This document shows, one piece after another, positions 14,593 through 23,467 of a DNA stretch of 64,000 nucleotides; the stretch's first letter is position 1; every line of letters begins with the position of its first letter. Source of the stretch: Hohaiivirga grylli. GTDB taxonomy: Bacteria > Pseudomonadota > Alphaproteobacteria > Rhizobiales > Beijerinckiaceae. The notes under the pieces are model-generated. The model saw only the letters and a program-made list of their open reading frames with translations. It had not been told where the DNA came from and did no database searches. The stretch covers positions 1 through 64,000 of the forward strand of contig NZ_JBBYXI010000004.1 in the NCBI RefSeq assembly GCF_039655745.1. Direction: 5' to 3'. The translations under genes were made by a program, and so were the position numbers.

Positions 14593-17010
14593 TCAGGTTG
14601 ATATCTTATGAAGTTCAAAAAAATGAACGGCATTGATGTCAAATTCTTCAATCAGTACGAGCTGATCATCGCCTATTATTTGATCATACACACTGAAGTA
14701 GGGATGAACATAGGTGTTCAGGTATTCTTCAACTTCGTAATCTCTGCCATATTTTGTCGGGAAGCGCTCATAATACTGATAAAGAGCACCGTTCTGCTGG
14801 CTTAAAACATATTTTTTAATGTAGTATTGTCCTGACTTAATCCCATTAATGATGAATTCCCGCCTGAGATTATACTGAAGGGTTGTGTCCTTCTGAACAG
14901 AAAGAAACGGGTCAAAGATCGTCGGATTGAGAAGAACGAGCTGATAGCCAAAATCTGTTTCTGTCAGAATATAATCTGCGGTTCGGGCTAATAAGGTCCC
15001 TTGCAGCCTTCTGCTAAATTGCAGGACGAAATAGAGAGGCCGTTTCTCAAGATTCATAAAATAGATTGCGATGCCGGAAACACTGATTTTTCCTTTTCCC
15101 AGGAATGGGGAAACTTCAGGAAAGATCTCAGTGTTCAATGTCATCGTTATATAGCGAACATCCTGAGCCAGAGAGGTAATTGCGTTAAAAATCAGGGCTC
15201 CTCTAAAATATTTCGCATTGCTGTAGCGGGTTGTGCCCGTCAGGGTGTTCCATTTTCTTAAAATAAGGGCGCTGGAAACTTTATGGTATTTGAGATAGCG
15301 CCTGACATATTCTGTCTTCCGCTGAACGAATGACTTGAACTCTTCCAGAGCAAGGGTTGGATTTGGGCTTCTTTTCTCATAGTCATAGATGGCATCGAAA
15401 CTGATGACATCAAGAAGCTCTCCCAAGTTCTCGCTCAAGAAAGAGGATTGCCTGATATCAGCTTCCATGTCGAACAGGTAATGAAGGCCAACCTGTGCGT
15501 TCGGAAGGAGCTTCTTAATGCAGCTCCGCAGCTCTTTGTATTGATGTCTGAAAGATGCTGTTTCTAGGGCTTCCTGATCGTCATTATTAATAATGAAAAT
15601 CCAGCGCTGCATATAATCAGCGCCGTATTTCGTACTGCAGTGTTTCAGAAAATGTGAAAGCTTTTCACGGTAGCGCGCCGCATCCGGTACAACCTTGCCA
15701 TAATCAATACGCATAAGAACAGGAATATCCTCGTTTCTTATGAAATTGAAAGGTAACCGATAGCGATCATAGGGGGTGATGGAAATAACGGGCTCATCCG
15801 TTTCAATCTCATCCGGGTCGCTGATCTCGGCAACAGGATCCCATATCTCTATATAATTGACAGCATTAATCCGCTTTAATTCTATCAGCTGTTGCTGGAC
15901 GTGCTTCTTCTGTATCTCATCAATGTCTCCGACGAAGATGACATGATCACAATGTTGAACAGGTGGATTATTTTGCTGCTGTTTTGCTTCAAAGGTGACG
16001 GTTTCAATTGGTGAATAGAAGGAGCGATTGGCATGCGGGTAATCCCGGTCCAGAACGTTTTCCGTCAGCTGCGAGAATGTATCTGCAAGTAAGACAGGAA
16101 GTGTTTCTGTGTCTGGCTCGGAAGAGCCATTGCCACCGGGTGCCGGTGTATAAAGAGACAGGCTATCATTTGCCTGCACGGATGTATCCAGCAAAGGTGG
16201 TTGGCCCTGTTTGAACTGAGCCCGGTATTTATGCGGTGTTGTCTGGTATATACTTTTAAAGTGATCAATGAATTTGCGTGTACTTGAAAACCCGTTTGTT
16301 TCAGAAATGAGATAAATAGGATCATTCGTATACATGAGGCTGTGGAGCGCATTTTCAAAACGGATATGCTCTACATATTCTGAAAAGCCTGTGCCAACCT
16401 CATCCTTGAATATTTTTGAAAGATAGGCTGATGAGACATGGGCACTTTTAGCAATGTCGCGTAATCTCAGTTTGCCATTATAGTTTTCGCGTATTTCCTT
16501 GATCGCTTGTGTAACGACCTTGCTATACTTTTTCTGGGTACCTGAACGCGTGTCCGTTTTCACTTTGAAATATGAAATGATAATGAGCAGCAGCTCAGAA
16601 GTGAGACGGTTAATCTCAAGCTTGCGCAGAAAATTCTCCGGATTGAAGTTTATAATGGCAATTCTGGATAAAATGGCTTTCAGGTTTTCCGTGTAGTTCT
16701 TGATGTGTGAAGCATCTTCTTTATTCGGGATGTAATATTCATACCGAAAGTAATCTTCATAGTTTTTGAAAATATAATTTGATGAAATCGTTAAAGTGAG
16801 AAACAGGCTGTTTTTCTCGCTCGCAAGTGCAAAAGGTACATTGTGGTTGATGACGAATAGACTGTCTTTGCCGATGGCATAGATCTGGTCTTTCATGTGC
16901 AGGGTTGCGTTTCCCCGGATCATGTAAAGAAGAGTCAGGCCGGCAAGTCCGGGGCTGTTCAAGTGCTCAAGAGACTGGACATTGAGAGTGTAGTCTATTG
17001 CATATTCCAT
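14593..17010 (-). CDS. AraC family regulator fused to a degenerate GH39-like domain
   Basis: At 805 residues this is far longer than a usual AraC protein (~300). It has an N-terminal cupin-like sensing region (about 1-120), two AraC helix-turn-helices (about 165-265, with LRDIAKSAHVSSAYLSKIFK and GFSSTRKFIDHFKSIYQTTPHKYR), then a ~520-residue region with the layout of a GH39 beta-xylosidase. Where GH39 enzymes have WNEP and TEWN glutamates, this protein reads FIINNDD (~470) and RKWN (~583), so catalysis is probably lost and the domain may sense a sugar or glycoside. Similar AraC-GH39 proteins are commoner in Firmicutes. The ATG at 17010 is used; a GTG at 17019 is in frame. It is divergent from the M20/MFS genes and probably controls them. 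Confidence 0.75.
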   Translation of the reverse strand: MEYAIDYTLNVQSLEHLNSPGLAGLTLLYMIRGNATLHMKDQIYAIGKDSLFVINHNVPFALASEKNSLFLTLTISSNYIFKNYEDYFRYEYYIPNKEDASHIKNYTENLKAILSRIAIINFNPENFLRKLEINRLTSELLLIIISYFKVKTDTRSGTQKKYSKVVTQAIKEIRENYNGKLRLRDIAKSAHVSSAYLSKIFKDEVGTGFSEYVEHIRFENALHSLMYTNDPIYLISETNGFSSTRKFIDHFKSIYQTTPHKYRAQFKQGQPPLLDTSVQANDSLSLYTPAPGGNGSSEPDTETLPVLLADTFSQLTENVLDRDYPHANRSFYSPIETVTFEAKQQQNNPPVQHCDHVIFVGDIDEIQKKHVQQQLIELKRINAVNYIEIWDPVAEISDPDEIETDEPVISITPYDRYRLPFNFIRNEDIPVLMRIDYGKVVPDAARYREKLSHFLKHCSTKYGADYMQRWIFIINNDDQEALETASFRHQYKELRSCIKKLLPNAQVGLHYLFDMEADIRQSSFLSENLGELLDVISFDAIYDYEKRSPNPTLALEEFKSFVQRKTEYVRRYLKYHKVSSALILRKWNTLTGTTRYSNAKYFRGALIFNAITSLAQDVRYITMTLNTEIFPEVSPFLGKGKISVSGIAIYFMNLEKRPLYFVLQFSRRLQGTLLARTADYILTETDFGYQLVLLNPTIFDPFLSVQKDTTLQYNLRREFIINGIKSGQYYIKKYVLSQQNGALYQYYERFPTKYGRDYEVEEYLNTYVHPYFSVYDQIIGDDQLVLIEEFDINAVHFFELHKIST

Positions 17011-17085
17011 AATGAGCACTTTTCCATGATCTGTTTTTAATTTCTCGTTGTCTTATATGCTGTCTTGTTAATTTTGTACACTAAT

Positions 17086-17107
17086 ATGCCAAAAAATGGC
17101 ATTTTTT
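17086..17107. promoter_or_regulatory. Inverted repeat in the divergent AraC / M20 promoter region
   Basis: A perfect ATGCCA-AAAAA-TGGCAT repeat followed by six T bases lies between the divergent AraC-type regulator and the amidohydrolase gene. It may be an operator, or a small leader terminator reading towards the amidohydrolase. Confidence 0.4.
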
Positions 17108-17154
17108 CATCTCTTCTGAATCTCTAAGGTCTGGAAATGGACGAGGAGGTTCGA

Positions 17155-18324
17155 ATGAACGCAATTATTGACACGATTAAAAAGACTGAAAGTGAATTTA
17201 TCGATCTTCGCCGTAAACTGCATCAAAATCCTGAGTTGGGTTTCGAAGAAGTCGAGACCAGCAATATTGTTGCAGAAAAGCTGACACAGTGGGGTTATGA
17301 AGTTAATCGCGGTCTGGCAAAAACCGGTGTGGTTGGGACGTTAAAAGTTGGTACCAGCGACCGGGTTATTGGTATTCGCGCAGATATGGATGCCCTTCCG
17401 ATTGTTGAAGCATCCGGTAAGCCATGGTCCAGTAAGGTTGAAGGCAAGTTCCATGGCTGTGGCCATGATGGACATACAACCATTCTCCTGAGTGCTGCTA
17501 AGTATCTTGCTGAAACGCGTCAGTTCGATGGCACCCTGCACCTGTTCTTCCAGCCAGCTGAAGAGCTTCTCTATGGTGGCAAGGTCATGGTTGATGATGG
17601 CCTGTTCAAGAAGTTTCCGTGCGATGCCATTTTTGGCATGCACAATATGCCAGGCATGAAGGCTGGGCACTTCTATTTCCGTGCCGGTCCGATGATGGCA
17701 TCATCCGACACCATTCATATTGAGATCATCGGTAAGGGTGCACATGGTGCGATGCCGGAGCGTGGAATTGATGCGACAGTTGTCGCCTGCCACATCGGTA
17801 CAGCATTGCAGACAATCGTATCTCGAAATGTCACACCGCTTGAAGCTGCTGTGGTGACGATTGGATGTATCCAGTCTGGTGATGCACCTAACGTTGTTAA
17901 TGCCAGTGCATTGATGAAGTTAAGTGTTCGCGCCCTTAATAATGACGTTCGTCAGCTTATGCTGAAACGCATTACTGATATTGCAACCGCACAGGCTCAT
18001 GGCTTTGGCGCAGAAGTTAAAATTACGCACGTCAACGGTAGCCCGGTTCTCGTAAACGGCGAAGAAATGACTGCTTTTGCACGGAGTGTTGCAGAAGGGT
18101 TTGTCGGTTCAGAAAAAGTGCATGAATCACCACTCTTCATGGGTAGTGAAGACTTCGCATTCATGCTCGAAGCTAACCCAAATGGAAGCTACATGCTTAT
18201 CGGAGCTGGTGATGAGCCAGGCTTCGCAAATGTTCATAATCCTGCCTACGATTTTAATGACGATTGCATTGTTCCTGCAGCGTCTTATTGGGCAGCATTA
18301 ACCGAGCAATATCTGAAAAAATAA
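17155..18324 (+). CDS. M20 family amidohydrolase (hippurate hydrolase / N-acyl-amino-acid amidohydrolase type)
   Basis: This 389-residue metallo-hydrolase removes acyl groups from N-acyl amino acids or similar amides. Signatures are RRKLHQNPELGFEE at the N-terminus, the GIRADMDALPI motif, the metal-binding GCGHDGHTT, the catalytic QPAEE, FGMHNMPG, and the C-terminal MGSEDFAFML with its metal Glu. The ATG at 17155 follows a strong GAGGAGG six bases away; the ATG at 17137 lies ahead of that site and is unlikely. It is divergent from the large AraC regulator and co-directional with an MFS transporter, suggesting a catabolic unit for an acylated amino acid. The true substrate is unknown. Confidence 0.9.
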   Translation: MNAIIDTIKKTESEFIDLRRKLHQNPELGFEEVETSNIVAEKLTQWGYEVNRGLAKTGVVGTLKVGTSDRVIGIRADMDALPIVEASGKPWSSKVEGKFHGCGHDGHTTILLSAAKYLAETRQFDGTLHLFFQPAEELLYGGKVMVDDGLFKKFPCDAIFGMHNMPGMKAGHFYFRAGPMMASSDTIHIEIIGKGAHGAMPERGIDATVVACHIGTALQTIVSRNVTPLEAAVVTIGCIQSGDAPNVVNASALMKLSVRALNNDVRQLMLKRITDIATAQAHGFGAEVKITHVNGSPVLVNGEEMTAFARSVAEGFVGSEKVHESPLFMGSEDFAFMLEANPNGSYMLIGAGDEPGFANVHNPAYDFNDDCIVPAASYWAALTEQYLKK

Positions 18325-18333
18325 TTGGTGCTT

Positions 18334-18366
18334 CGTCCCCTCGCGCTATGTGCGGGGGGCGTTTTC
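18334..18366 (+). terminator. Terminator-like hairpin between the amidohydrolase and MFS genes
   Basis: CGTCCCC pairs with GGGGGCG (one G-U pair) and is followed by TTTT, 9 bases after the amidohydrolase stop. As there is little room for a separate promoter before the MFS gene, it may act as a partial terminator. Confidence 0.55.
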
Positions 18367-18391
18367 ATTGCATTCGTAAAGGAAATTGCCA

Positions 18392-19831
18392 ATGGCAAAA
18401 CAAGATAAGTCCGTACTGACGGCAGATAATGCTTCGCAACTTGTAGGGGCGTCTACATTTAAGGCGAATGACAAATTCCTCTTTGGTATCGTGTTGGGGG
18501 TAATCACATTCTGGCTGTTCGCTCAGTCGGTTGTAAATATTGTTCCAGATCTCCAGAGAACAACAAATATTCCTTTGGAATCTCTCAATCTGGCGATCAG
18601 TTTGACAGCATTGTTCTCAGGTTGCTTCATTGTGGTGGCCGGTGGTCTTGCTGACCGTGTTGGCCGTGTGAAGTTTACCTATCTTGGTTTTATTCTAAGC
18701 ATCATTGGTTCTTTGTGTCTGATCCTTGCAAAAGATGAATATCTGTTTGCGCTGGGCCGGATTATTCAGGGTCTCTCGGCTGCTTTCATCATGCCGGCAA
18801 CGCTTGCTCTGATTAAGACCTATTATGAAGGTGCGGACCGTCAGAGAGCCTTGAGCTTCTGGTCGATCGGTTCATGGGGTGGTTCTGGTGTCTGTTCGCT
18901 CGCAGGTGGTGCTATTGCAACCTATATGGGCTGGCAGTGGATCTTCATTCTTTCCATCGTCTGTGCTGTTGTTGGTATGCTGCTGATTTACGGTGTTCCG
19001 GAAAGCAAGGCAGAAGGTTCTAAAGAAACACAAAAGTTCGACTACTCTGGTCTGGTCTGCTTCGTTGTTGCACTTGTCTCGCTGAACCTCGTCATCACAA
19101 AGGGTGGAAGCTTCGGCTGGACCAGCTCAACAACACTTGGTCTGATTGGGTTGTTTGCCGCTGCTGTTGTCATCTTCTTTATTGTTGAGTTCCGCCTCAA
19201 GACAAAGGCCTTCATCGACTTCTCTCTCTTCAAGAACATGCCTTACAGTGGTGCATCTTTCTCCAACTTCATGCTGAACGCTGTTGCCGGTACATTGATT
19301 GTTGCCAATTCCTATGTTCAGCAGGGTTTGAATTTCACACCATTCCAGACAGGCATGCTGTCTATCGGTTACCTGATCGTCATCCTCTGCATGATCCGTG
19401 TTGGTGAGAAGATTCTCCAGAAGGTTGGTGCAAGAAAGCCTATGCTCTGGGGTACCATCGTGACGGGAACGGGTGTTGCATTGATGGCGCTGACATTCCT
19501 GCCACAGACCATCTATGTTGTTGCAGTCTTCGTTGGCTACATGATGTTCGGTCTGGGTCTTGGCCTGTACGCAACACCATCAACAGATACAGCTATCTCT
19601 AACGCTCCTGCTGATCGTGTTGGTGTGGCATCAGGTATCTATAAGATGGCTAGTTCTCTGGGTGGTGCATTCGGTGTTGCGATTTCAGCTGCTGTCTATA
19701 CGGCTCTGAAGGCAACTGGCGATATCCAGTTCGCTGCTGCGATAGGTCTCTGGGTCAATGTTGGCTTCTGTGTCCTGTCTGTCTTATCGATCTTCTTCAT
19801 GGTTCCGAAGAATGCGGGCATGAATCGATAA
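18392..19831 (+). CDS. MFS transporter, DHA2 (drug:H+ antiporter, 14-helix) type
   Basis: This 479-residue integral membrane protein has 12-14 hydrophobic segments. The MFS motif A appears as GGLADRVGRVKFTYLG, and GRIIQGLSAAFIMPATLALI is the DHA2-type motif C region in helix 5. The ATG at 18392 follows AAAGGAAAT; a TTG two codons earlier is not needed. DHA2 proteins usually export drugs, but with the amidohydrolase next door it could move the acyl-amino-acid substrate or its product. A strong terminator follows. Confidence 0.85.
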   Translation: MAKQDKSVLTADNASQLVGASTFKANDKFLFGIVLGVITFWLFAQSVVNIVPDLQRTTNIPLESLNLAISLTALFSGCFIVVAGGLADRVGRVKFTYLGFILSIIGSLCLILAKDEYLFALGRIIQGLSAAFIMPATLALIKTYYEGADRQRALSFWSIGSWGGSGVCSLAGGAIATYMGWQWIFILSIVCAVVGMLLIYGVPESKAEGSKETQKFDYSGLVCFVVALVSLNLVITKGGSFGWTSSTTLGLIGLFAAAVVIFFIVEFRLKTKAFIDFSLFKNMPYSGASFSNFMLNAVAGTLIVANSYVQQGLNFTPFQTGMLSIGYLIVILCMIRVGEKILQKVGARKPMLWGTIVTGTGVALMALTFLPQTIYVVAVFVGYMMFGLGLGLYATPSTDTAISNAPADRVGVASGIYKMASSLGGAFGVAISAAVYTALKATGDIQFAAAIGLWVNVGFCVLSVLSIFFMVPKNAGMNR

Positions 19832-19851
19832 CACTGACTTTCTGATTACTG

Positions 19852-19883
19852 GCCGGGTTGGCGAAAGCTGACCCGGCTTTTTT
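19852..19883 (+). terminator. Rho-independent terminator after the MFS gene
   Basis: GCCGGGT pairs with ACCCGGC around a GCGAAAGC-containing loop, followed by a T-rich tract. It separates the accessory cassette from the mdh operon. Confidence 0.85.
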
Positions 19884-19955
19884 ATTTTATCGTGCCTTAT
19901 TTTATTACTTACGCACAGTTTGACCGCTCTTTTCTCTATGATTTTTGCAGACATG

Positions 19956-19977
19956 TTACATTTTTGGAAAAATGTAA
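19956..19977. promoter_or_regulatory. Perfect palindrome upstream of mdh
   Basis: Arms TTACATTTTT and AAAAATGTAA are exact inverted copies with a two-base GG centre. There is no T-tract beyond it and it lies ~210 bases before mdh, so it looks like an operator for a dimeric regulator. The surrounding intergenic stretch (19832-20188) otherwise holds a terminator, a second palindrome and the presumed mdh promoter. Confidence 0.5.
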
Positions 19978-20011
19978 TAGGTCTTTTGGCTTAGGCCATT
20001 TATCGTTGTTA

Positions 20012-20026
20012 AACGGATAATCCGTT
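20012..20026. promoter_or_regulatory. Second perfect palindrome upstream of mdh
   Basis: AACGGAT-A-ATCCGTT is an exact inverted repeat 160 bases before mdh. With the palindrome at 19956-19977 it gives two unlike candidate operators ahead of the TCA operon. Confidence 0.45.
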
Positions 20027-20188
20027 GAATTATAAGAGAATAGTAAAATTATCCCAACAAAGACAGGCCAAAATGTCGCAGATCACGTGAGGTGACGCAC
20101 GATCATGTCCTTGAAGAGGTTTGATTATTGAGTCAAAGAACCAGCGATCATGCGGCAGTTGTGTCGCTTAACTCAAGAGGTCAATACC

Positions 20189-21151
20189 ATGGCACGTCGT
20201 AAAATTGCACTTATTGGAGCAGGCCAGATCGGTGGCACACTGGCTCATTTGATTGGTTTGAAAGAGTTGGGCGATGTTGTTTTGTTCGATATCGCTGATG
20301 GCGTGCCGCAGGGCAAAGGCCTTGATATCGCCGAATCTGCACCGGTTGATGGCTTCGATGCCAACTTCAAAGGCTCAAGTGATTATGCTGCTATCAAGGG
20401 CGCAGACGTTATTATCGTAACAGCCGGTGTTCCGCGTAAGCCTGGCATGAGCCGCGACGATCTCGTCGGTATCAATCTTAAAGTTATGGAAAGCGTTGGC
20501 GCTGGCATCAAGCAGTATGCACCTGATGCTTTTGTTATCTGCATCACCAACCCGCTTGATGCGATGGTTTGGGCGCTGCAGAAGTTTGCCAACCTGAAGC
20601 CAAACAAGATTGTGGGTATGGCAGGCGTTCTCGACTCAGCACGTTTCCGCCACTTCCTGACAGAAGAATTCGGCGTATCTGCAAAGGATGTCAGCGCGTT
20701 TGTTCTTGGTGGTCACGGCGATGACATGGTGCCGCTGGTTCGCTATTCGACAGTTGCAGGTATTCCACTGCCTGATCTGGTCGACATGGGCTGGACAACC
20801 AAAGAAAAGATCGACGCAATTGTTGAGCGCACCCGTAAGGGCGGTGGCGAGATCGTCAACCTGCTCAAGACTGGTTCTGCCTTCTATGCACCCGCTGCTT
20901 CAGCCGTCTCAATGGCAGAAGCTTATCTGAAAGATCAGAAGCGCGTTCTACCATGTGCTGCTCACCTGAGTGGTGAGTATGGCGTGAAAGACATGTTCGT
21001 TGGCGTGCCAGTCGTTATCGGTGCCAAGGGTGTCGAGCGTATCGTCGAGGTTAAGTTCAACGCAGAAGAGAAGGACATGTTCGCCAAGTCTCTCGCATCC
21101 GTTGAAGGTCTGATCCACGCCTGTAAGGAAATTAACCCGGCTTTGAAATAA
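20189..21151 (+). CDS. mdh: Malate dehydrogenase
   Basis: The 320-residue lactate/malate-dehydrogenase-type enzyme interconverts malate and oxaloacetate with NAD. Residues IALIGAGQIGG (6-16) form the Rossmann nucleotide loop; Arg83 and Arg89 in VPRKPGMSRDD bind substrate, and His176 in GGHGDDMVPL is catalytic. The ATG at 20189 follows AGAGG at 8 bases; the open frame extends upstream to 20150 but without a site. It is the first gene of mdh-sucC-sucD-sucA-sucB-lpdA, the standard order in Hyphomicrobiales. Confidence 0.97.
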   Translation: MARRKIALIGAGQIGGTLAHLIGLKELGDVVLFDIADGVPQGKGLDIAESAPVDGFDANFKGSSDYAAIKGADVIIVTAGVPRKPGMSRDDLVGINLKVMESVGAGIKQYAPDAFVICITNPLDAMVWALQKFANLKPNKIVGMAGVLDSARFRHFLTEEFGVSAKDVSAFVLGGHGDDMVPLVRYSTVAGIPLPDLVDMGWTTKEKIDAIVERTRKGGGEIVNLLKTGSAFYAPAASAVSMAEAYLKDQKRVLPCAAHLSGEYGVKDMFVGVPVVIGAKGVERIVEVKFNAEEKDMFAKSLASVEGLIHACKEINPALK

Positions 21152-21154
21152 GTT

Positions 21155-21187
21155 TTTAAGGGGGAAGGCTTAATACCTTCCCTTAAA
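21155..21187 (+). promoter_or_regulatory. Hairpin in the mdh-sucC spacer
   Basis: TTTAAGGGGGAAGG pairs with CCTTCCCTTAAA, leaving two bulged G bases. No T-run follows. It is a probable mRNA stability or processing element. Confidence 0.45.
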
Positions 21188-21231
21188 TTCCTACCGGAAG
21201 ATTTGAAGTTGTAAGAAGGGGACGACCCAAT

Positions 21232-22431
21232 ATGAATATACATGAATATCAGGCTAAAGCCCTGTTGAAGGAATTTGGGGCTCCGGTTTCAGCCGGTGTG
21301 CCAATTTTCTCCGCAGATGAGGCAGAAGCTGCCGCTAACAAGCTCGGAGGTCCCCTTTGGGTTGTAAAGTCGCAGATCCACGCTGGTGGTCGCGGTAAGG
21401 GCAAGTTCAAGGAAGCTGCTGCTGGCGAAAAGGGCGGTGTCCGTCTTGCCAAGTCAATTGACGAAGTAAAGCAGTTTGCCAAGGAAATGCTCGGCAATAC
21501 GCTCGTTACAGTCCAGACCGGCCCGGCCGGTAAGCAGGTTAACCGTCTCTATATTGAAGATGGTTCTGATATCGAGGCCGAATTTTATCTGTCCATGCTG
21601 GTTGATCGTGAAACCAGCCGCATTGCTTTTGTCGTCTCGACAGAAGGCGGAATGGACATTGAAGAAGTTGCTCATTCAACACCTGAGAAGATTGTGTCTT
21701 TCTCCGTCGATCCGGCAACAGGCATTATGCCTCTGCATGGCCGTCGCGTTGCTGAAGCTCTTGGGCTCAAGGGTGATCTGGCAAAGCAGGCTGTTGCACT
21801 GACGGCTAAGCTCTATGCTGCCTTTGTCGCCAAAGACATGGAAATGCTTGAGATCAATCCTCTGATCGTCACAAAAGATCAGAACCTGAAGTGCCTTGAT
21901 GCCAAGGTCTCGTTCGATTCCAACTCTCTCTACCGTCACCCGGATGTCATGGAACTGCGTGACCTGACGGAAGAAGACGAGAAGGAAATCGAAGCTTCAA
22001 AATATGATCTCGCCTATATTGCACTTGATGGCACAATCGGCTGCATGGTCAATGGTGCGGGCCTGGCTATGGCAACCCTCGATATCATCAAGCTTTATGG
22101 CGAAGAGCCAGCAAACTTCCTCGACGTTGGCGGTGGTGCTTCCGAAGAGAAAGTGACAGCCGCTTTCAAGATCATCACAGCTGATCCGAATGTGAAGGGT
22201 ATTCTCGTCAACATCTTCGGCGGCATCATGAAGTGTGATGTTATCGCTCGTGGTGTGATTGCAGCCGTTAAGGCTGTTGGTCTTCAGGTTCCACTCGTGG
22301 TTCGCCTTGAAGGTACTAATGTTGAAGAGGGTAAGCAGATTATCCGTGATTCCGGCCTGAATGTTATTCCGGCTGATGATCTCGATGATGCCGCCCAGAA
22401 GATTGTCGCTGCCGTTCGCGGTGGAAAGTAA
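21232..22431 (+). CDS. sucC: Succinyl-CoA synthetase (ADP-forming), beta subunit
   Basis: The 399-residue beta subunit carries the ATP-grasp fold and, with SucD, converts succinyl-CoA to succinate with substrate-level phosphorylation. It opens with MNIHEYQAKALLKEFGAPV, the family start, followed by KSQIHAGGRGKG in the ATP-grasp domain. MEINPL precedes the metal site, and the C-terminal NIFGGIMKCDVIA and LEGTNVEEGKQI are typical. The ATG at 21232 follows AAGGGGA. Eleven bases separate it from sucD. Confidence 0.97.
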   Translation: MNIHEYQAKALLKEFGAPVSAGVPIFSADEAEAAANKLGGPLWVVKSQIHAGGRGKGKFKEAAAGEKGGVRLAKSIDEVKQFAKEMLGNTLVTVQTGPAGKQVNRLYIEDGSDIEAEFYLSMLVDRETSRIAFVVSTEGGMDIEEVAHSTPEKIVSFSVDPATGIMPLHGRRVAEALGLKGDLAKQAVALTAKLYAAFVAKDMEMLEINPLIVTKDQNLKCLDAKVSFDSNSLYRHPDVMELRDLTEEDEKEIEASKYDLAYIALDGTIGCMVNGAGLAMATLDIIKLYGEEPANFLDVGGGASEEKVTAAFKIITADPNVKGILVNIFGGIMKCDVIARGVIAAVKAVGLQVPLVVRLEGTNVEEGKQIIRDSGLNVIPADDLDDAAQKIVAAVRGGK

Positions 22432-22442
22432 GAGGTAGGCTG

Positions 22443-23327
22443 ATGTCCATTCTGATTGATAAAAACACCAAGGTCATCTGTCAGGGCTTCACCGGCAAGA
22501 ACGGGACCTTCCATTCCGAACAGGCAATTGCCTATGGTACACAGATGGTTGGTGGCGTATCTCCGGGTAAAGGTGGGTCAACTCATCTTGGCCTGCCGGT
22601 TTTTGAGAGCGTGTTTGAAGCTCGCGATAAAACAGGTGCTGATGCATCCGTTATCTATGTTCCACCTCCAGGTGCTGCTGATGCAATCTGTGAAGCGATT
22701 GAAGCTGAGATTCCGCTGATCGTCTGTATCACAGAAGGTATTCCGGTTCTTGATATGGTTCGCGTAAAGCGCGCTCTTGCAGGTTCCAAGTCCCGTCTGA
22801 TTGGGCCAAACTGCCCGGGTGTTATGACGGCTGGCGAATGCAAGATCGGCATTATGCCGGGCAATATCTTCCGCTCAGGTTCTGTCGGCATCATCTCCCG
22901 TTCAGGTACGCTGACCTATGAAGCTGTTTACCAGACATCGATGGAAGGCCTTGGCCAGACAACCGCTGTCGGTATCGGTGGTGACCCTGTTAAGGGTACC
23001 GAGTTTATCGAGATTCTCGACATGTTCCTGTCCGATCCAAAGACAGAATCAATTGTCATGATCGGTGAAATCGGTGGTTCAGCTGAAGAAGACGCAGCTG
23101 AGTTCATTGCCCGTGAAGCCAAGAAGGGTCGCAAGAAGCCAATGGTTGGCTTTATTGCGGGTCGTACAGCTCCTCCGGGCCGCCGTATGGGTCACGCAGG
23201 CGCCATCATTTCTGGTGGTAAGGGCGGTGCCGAAGATAAGATCAAGGCGATGGAAGCAGCCGGTATTAAGGTTTCTCCGTCTCCGGCTCGTATCGGCAAG
23301 ACTCTGGTAGAGGTTCTGAAGGGCTGA
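22443..23327 (+). CDS. sucD: Succinyl-CoA synthetase, alpha subunit
   Basis: The 294-residue alpha subunit binds CoA and carries the phosphohistidine. Key segments are CQGFTGKNGTFHSEQAI at the CoA-binding N-terminus, GPNCPGVMTAGECKIGIMPG, and GHAGAIISGGKGGAEDKI, whose His is phosphorylated. Length is normal for the family. It lies 11 bases after sucC, so the two subunits are probably made in equal amounts. The spacer to sucA carries a hairpin. Confidence 0.97.
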   Translation: MSILIDKNTKVICQGFTGKNGTFHSEQAIAYGTQMVGGVSPGKGGSTHLGLPVFESVFEARDKTGADASVIYVPPPGAADAICEAIEAEIPLIVCITEGIPVLDMVRVKRALAGSKSRLIGPNCPGVMTAGECKIGIMPGNIFRSGSVGIISRSGTLTYEAVYQTSMEGLGQTTAVGIGGDPVKGTEFIEILDMFLSDPKTESIVMIGEIGGSAEEDAAEFIAREAKKGRKKPMVGFIAGRTAPPGRRMGHAGAIISGGKGGAEDKIKAMEAAGIKVSPSPARIGKTLVEVLKG

Positions 23328-23353
23328 GGCTCTTCTATTGAGATAAAAAATCT

Positions 23354-23371
23354 GGCCGATTACGATCGGCC
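23354..23371 (+). promoter_or_regulatory. Hairpin in the sucD-sucA spacer
   Basis: A perfect stem GGCCGAT/ATCGGCC closes on a TACG tetraloop 26 bases after sucD. No T-run follows, so it is unlikely to terminate transcription. Confidence 0.5.
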
Positions 23372-23467
23372 GGTTTCCAAGCAAAGTCCAGGAACAACCT
23401 GAGACATTGCGGCTGAAATTCAATGACCCGCCGTTTCCGCCTTTCGGGAAGCGGGAGGAGAGTAAAG

